Assembly (NCBI GenBank): GCA_013151535.1
Contig: JAADIC010000081.1
Coordinates: 1 to 8,631 of the forward strand
Length of the DNA: 8,631 nucleotides
Direction: 5' to 3'
DNA from: Alphaproteobacteria bacterium
Lineage (GTDB): Bacteria; Pseudomonadota; Alphaproteobacteria; Rhodobacterales; Rhodobacteraceae
Shown here piece by piece: positions 5,971 through 8,631 of the stretch. The translations under genes and the position numbers were made by a program. Positions within the stretch are counted from its first letter, which is position 1. Every line of letters starts with the position of its first letter. The notes beneath the pieces were generated by a model. The model saw only the letters and a list, made by a program, of their open reading frames with translations. It searched no databases and was not told the DNA's origin.

Positions 5971-5995
5971 CGCCGCAAGGAATTCGGAGGGCAGA

Positions 5996-7129
5996 ATGGC
6001 CGACAAGCGCAGTATTTTTGAAGAGGTTTCGGGCGACGTCAAACCGGATTCCCGTCAAACCAACCTGATTGACGCCAACCGTCAAGGCGCGCGGCGCGGC
6101 ATTCGCATCTGGCTGCATATCCTGCTGGCCATGGTCGCGATCATGATAATCATCGGCGGCATGACCCGCCTGACCGATAGCGGCCTGTCGATCACCGAAT
6201 GGAAGCCGATTGCCGGGGCGATCCCGCCGATGAACCTTGCCGATTGGCTGGTTGTGTTCGATAAATACCAGCAATCCCCGGAATATATCCTGCAAAACAA
6301 GGGCATGAGCCTTGGCGAGTTCAAATCGATCTATTGGTGGGAATGGGGGCATCGCCAGCTTGGCCGCTCGATCGGGCTGGTTTGGTTTTTGGGCCTGATG
6401 TGGTTCGCGTTGCGCCGTCAAATCCCCAACGGCTGGACCGGGCGTCTTATCGGCATCGGCGCACTTGGCGGGCTGCAAGGGGCGCTTGGCTGGTGGATGG
6501 TCTCGAGCGGTCTGGTCGGGCGCATGGTTGATGTGGAAAGCTATCGCTTGGCGCTGCATCTGGGATTGGCGTTTATTATCATGGGGTTGATAATCTGGTA
6601 TTCGCTTGCCCTCAAACGTGGCGCGCCGGATATGCTGCAAGCGCGGCGCAATCGCGAGGGGTCGTTGGCGGGCCTTGTCACAGCGCTTGGCCTGCTGGTC
6701 TTCGCGCAAATCCTGCTGGGCGCGCTGGTGGCGGGGATTGATGCCGGGCGCACTTATATCGACTGGCCGCTGATGGCGGGGGCGTTTTTGCCGCCGGAAA
6801 GTTTCGATCTGAAACCGCTCTGGTCCAACTTCTTTGAAAACCCGGCGCTGGTGCAGTTCAACCACCGCATGATTGGTTACGCGGTGTTCCTGTTCGCCGG
6901 TTTCACATGGTGGCGCAGCCGGGCCAGCGCCTTGCGCGCCACCAAACAGGCGTTTGACTGGGTGATGGCGGTGGTTCTGGTGCAGATGGCGCTGGGCATC
7001 ACCACCATCCTTTACGCCGCCCCGGTGGAGATCGCGATCATACATCAGATCGGCGCGATTGTGGTGATGACGATGATCCTGCGGGCGCGGTTTGTCGCCA
7101 TGTACCCGCAAGCGCAATCTTTGAGGTAA
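5996..7129 (+). CDS. ctaA: Heme A synthase (COX15/CtaA)
   Basis: A 377-residue polytopic inner-membrane protein that oxidises the C8 methyl of heme O to give heme A for aa3-type cytochrome oxidase. About eight hydrophobic segments can be seen (roughly 36-56, 124-140, 150-170, 186-204, 225-247, 288-306, 320-340, 346-363). The four conserved heme-ligand histidines are present: H119 (EWGHRQLGR), H188 (LALHLG), H290 (QFNHRMIGY) and H350 (IIHQIGA). GGMTRLTDSGLSITEWKP (54-71) and YIDWPLMAGAFLPP (254-267) are further COX15 signatures. The length fits the alphaproteobacterial/mitochondrial type, longer than the Bacillus CtaA form. GGAGGG (5986-5991) precedes the ATG. There are 9 bases to the downstream carboxypeptidase start, so the two are probably cotranscribed. 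No other cytochrome oxidase gene lies in the window. Confidence 0.97.
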   Translation: MADKRSIFEEVSGDVKPDSRQTNLIDANRQGARRGIRIWLHILLAMVAIMIIIGGMTRLTDSGLSITEWKPIAGAIPPMNLADWLVVFDKYQQSPEYILQNKGMSLGEFKSIYWWEWGHRQLGRSIGLVWFLGLMWFALRRQIPNGWTGRLIGIGALGGLQGALGWWMVSSGLVGRMVDVESYRLALHLGLAFIIMGLIIWYSLALKRGAPDMLQARRNREGSLAGLVTALGLLVFAQILLGALVAGIDAGRTYIDWPLMAGAFLPPESFDLKPLWSNFFENPALVQFNHRMIGYAVFLFAGFTWWRSRASALRATKQAFDWVMAVVLVQMALGITTILYAAPVEIAIIHQIGAIVVMTMILRARFVAMYPQAQSLR

Positions 7130-7138
7130 GGAAACCTT

Positions 7139-8628
7139 ATGCAAGCCAATTATGAAATGCTTATGGCGCATGAGCGCGAGTTGCAAGCCCTGTCGCAAGT
7201 TTCCGGCCTGTTGGGCTGGGATCAGGAAACCATGATGCCACGCGGCGCTGCCGAGCAACGCGGCGAATGGCTGGGGGCGATGGCGGCGGTTATTCACCGA
7301 GGCCAGACCGACCCGCGTGTCGGTGATTGGCTAGCGAAACTGGAGGGGGCTGATCTGGGTGATGTGGCTACGGCCAACTTGCGCCATATCCGCCGCTCCT
7401 TCGTGCGCAACACCAAGGTGCCCGCCGATCTGGCGGCGGAACTGGCGCGATTAACTTCCGTAGCCCAAGGCATCTGGGCTGAGGCCCGCGCCAACGATGA
7501 TTTCACTACCTTCGCCCCGACCCTGAAACAGGTTCTTGATCTGCGCCGACAAGAGGCGGCGGCATTGAGCGATGGCGGTGATCTTTATGACGCACTGCTG
7601 GATGATTACGAGCCGGGCATGACAGGGGCCGCACTTGATACGCTTCTGGGAAATCTGCGCGACGGGCTGGTGGATCTGCGCGACCGAATTGCCGGCTCCA
7701 GCAAGATCATTCCCGATCTTGCCCAACCCTTCGCCGATGATCTGCAAATGAAACTGGCGCATGAACTGGCCGAGACATTCGGCTTTGACTGGCGCCACGG
7801 ACGGCTCGACAAAGCGGTGCATCCGTTCTCCTCCGGTTCCGGCACAGACACCCGCATCACCACCCGGGTTGACCCGGCCAATCCGTTCAACTGCTTCTAT
7901 TCGACAATCCACGAGGCGGGCCATTCCGGTTACGAGCTTAACATCAACCGCGATTATCTGCTGACGCCCTTGGGGCGCGGCGTGTCCATGGGCGTGCATG
8001 AGAGCCAAAGCCGGATTTACGAGAACCAGCTTGGCCGGTCCCAAGCCTTCAAGCCTTTTGTGGCTGGCTTTACGGCCGCATGCGCGATCTGTTTGGCGAT
8101 TTTGGGGTCGGCTCTGAGGATGATTTCTACGCCGTGGTCAACAAAGTCGGCCAGGGGTTTATCCGCACCGAGGCGGACGAGGTGCAATATAACCTCCATA
8201 TCCTGATGCGGTTCGATCTGGAGCGAGCGCTGATTTCCGGCGCGCTTGAGGTCGATGATCTTGAAGACGCATGGAACGCGCGCTTTCTGCGCGATTTTGG
8301 TTTCGCGGTTGATAAACCCAGCAACGGTGTGTTGCAGGATGTGCATTGGTCGGTGGGCCTGTTCGGCTATTTCCCGACCTATTCGCTGGGCAATATTTAT
8401 GCGGGGGGTCTGTTTGAGGCCATGCAGGGCGCGCATCCAAACCTTGAAAATGATCTGGCACGCGGCGATACCAGTGCGGCCCTTGGCTGGCTGCGTGAAA
8501 ACCTGCAGCAATATGGCGGGCTTTATGAGCCACAAGCGGTGATCGAGCGGGCCACAGGCCAGACGATCAGCGAAAAGCCGTTGCTGGCCTATCTCAACCG
8601 CAAATTCGGGGCGTTTTATGATGTTTGA
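7139..8628 (+). pseudogene. M32 family metallocarboxypeptidase (carboxypeptidase Taq type), frameshifted by an 8-bp tandem duplication
   Basis: M32 enzymes are cytosolic zinc carboxypeptidases that trim C-terminal residues from peptides. Frame 1 runs 7139-8206 (355 codons) and carries LLGWDQETMMPRGA (24-37), the zinc motif HEAGH (258-262) and HESQS (287-291), whose E288 is the third zinc ligand. After GRSQAF (299-304) homology stops and about 50 unrelated residues follow. The rest of the family sequence continues in another frame up to 8628: MRDLFGDFG from 8080, then RTEADEVQYNLH, DVHWSVGLFGYFPTYSLGN and a normal C-terminus. CAAGCCTT occurs twice in tandem at the break (8042-8057). Removing one copy reads GRSQAFCGWLYGRMRDLF with no gap and gives 493 residues, a normal M32 length. 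As written, the product lacks the C-terminal substrate-pocket motifs and is probably inactive. The gene has TAAGGA 6 bases before its ATG. A sequencing error cannot be excluded. Confidence 0.9.
8042..8057 (+). repeat. 8-bp tandem duplication CAAGCCTT x2
   Basis: CAAGCCTT at 8042-8049 is followed immediately by an identical copy at 8050-8057. The duplication lies exactly where the M32 reading frame changes; deleting either copy rejoins the two frames. This is the pattern left by replication slippage or a small tandem duplication rather than a homopolymer miscall, although losing one T from an original run of five at 8056-8059 would also change the frame. Confidence 0.85.
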
Positions 8629-8631
8629 GGC

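Noticed and set aside
5894..7297. 467-codon open frame on the minus strand covering all of ctaA
   Set aside because: It lies opposite a clearly conserved membrane protein; the translation is rich in H, R, Q and P with no recognisable domain, as expected for the antisense of a GC-rich gene.
8042..8082. Programmed ribosomal frameshifting in the M32 gene
   Set aside because: No slippery heptamer or downstream stimulatory structure is evident, the M32 family is normally encoded in one frame, and the exact 8-bp duplication fully explains the shift.

Overview
The window reads as ordinary chromosomal DNA of an alphaproteobacterium, most likely of the Rhodobacterales (Roseobacter/Rhodobacter group). 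The reasons are the moderately high GC content, dense gene packing with many stop/start overlaps, and the gene set: a ChpT-type histidine phosphotransferase, a small DUF3553 protein, an olsB-olsA ornithine-lipid pair, and a heme A synthase of the alphaproteobacterial COX15 type. I see no phage, transposon, CRISPR array, tRNA or rRNA, and no stretch longer than 300 bases without a gene.

Layout. 1-1475 (+) is a tight run: the 3' end of yicC (endoribonuclease family), gmk (guanylate kinase) and a gamma-class carbonic anhydrase-like protein, each overlapping the next by a few bases. It meets chpT (-, 1472-2071) tail to tail, with the two stop codons interlocked. chpT is divergent from a 65-residue DUF3553 protein (+, 2106-2303). 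A 124-base intergenic region with a possible CtrA half-site and a small dyad then leads into olsB-olsA (+, 2428-4043), which are joined by an ATGA overlap and make ornithine lipids. Convergent to them are a ThiE/TenI-like TIM-barrel protein and, upstream of it, a TfoX N-terminal-domain protein (-, 4054-5043). Divergent from these is trmJ (+, 5111-5887), a tRNA 2'-O-methyltransferase. A 108-base spacer holding two consecutive perfect hairpins separates trmJ from ctaA/COX15 (+, 5996-7129), which makes heme A for cytochrome oxidase. Nine bases later begins an M32 metallocarboxypeptidase (7139-8628).

Most of the genes are core or housekeeping functions: nucleotide metabolism, cell-cycle phosphorelay, membrane lipids, tRNA modification and respiration. 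The clearest anomaly is the M32 carboxypeptidase. It is frameshifted by an exact 8-bp tandem duplication (CAAGCCTT twice, 8042-8057); removing one copy restores a continuous 493-residue protein. Secondary points of interest are the paired hairpins between trmJ and ctaA, and the ThiE-like protein that lacks the usual thiamine-phosphate-synthase catalytic signatures. I found no convincing evidence of an undescribed multi-gene system.
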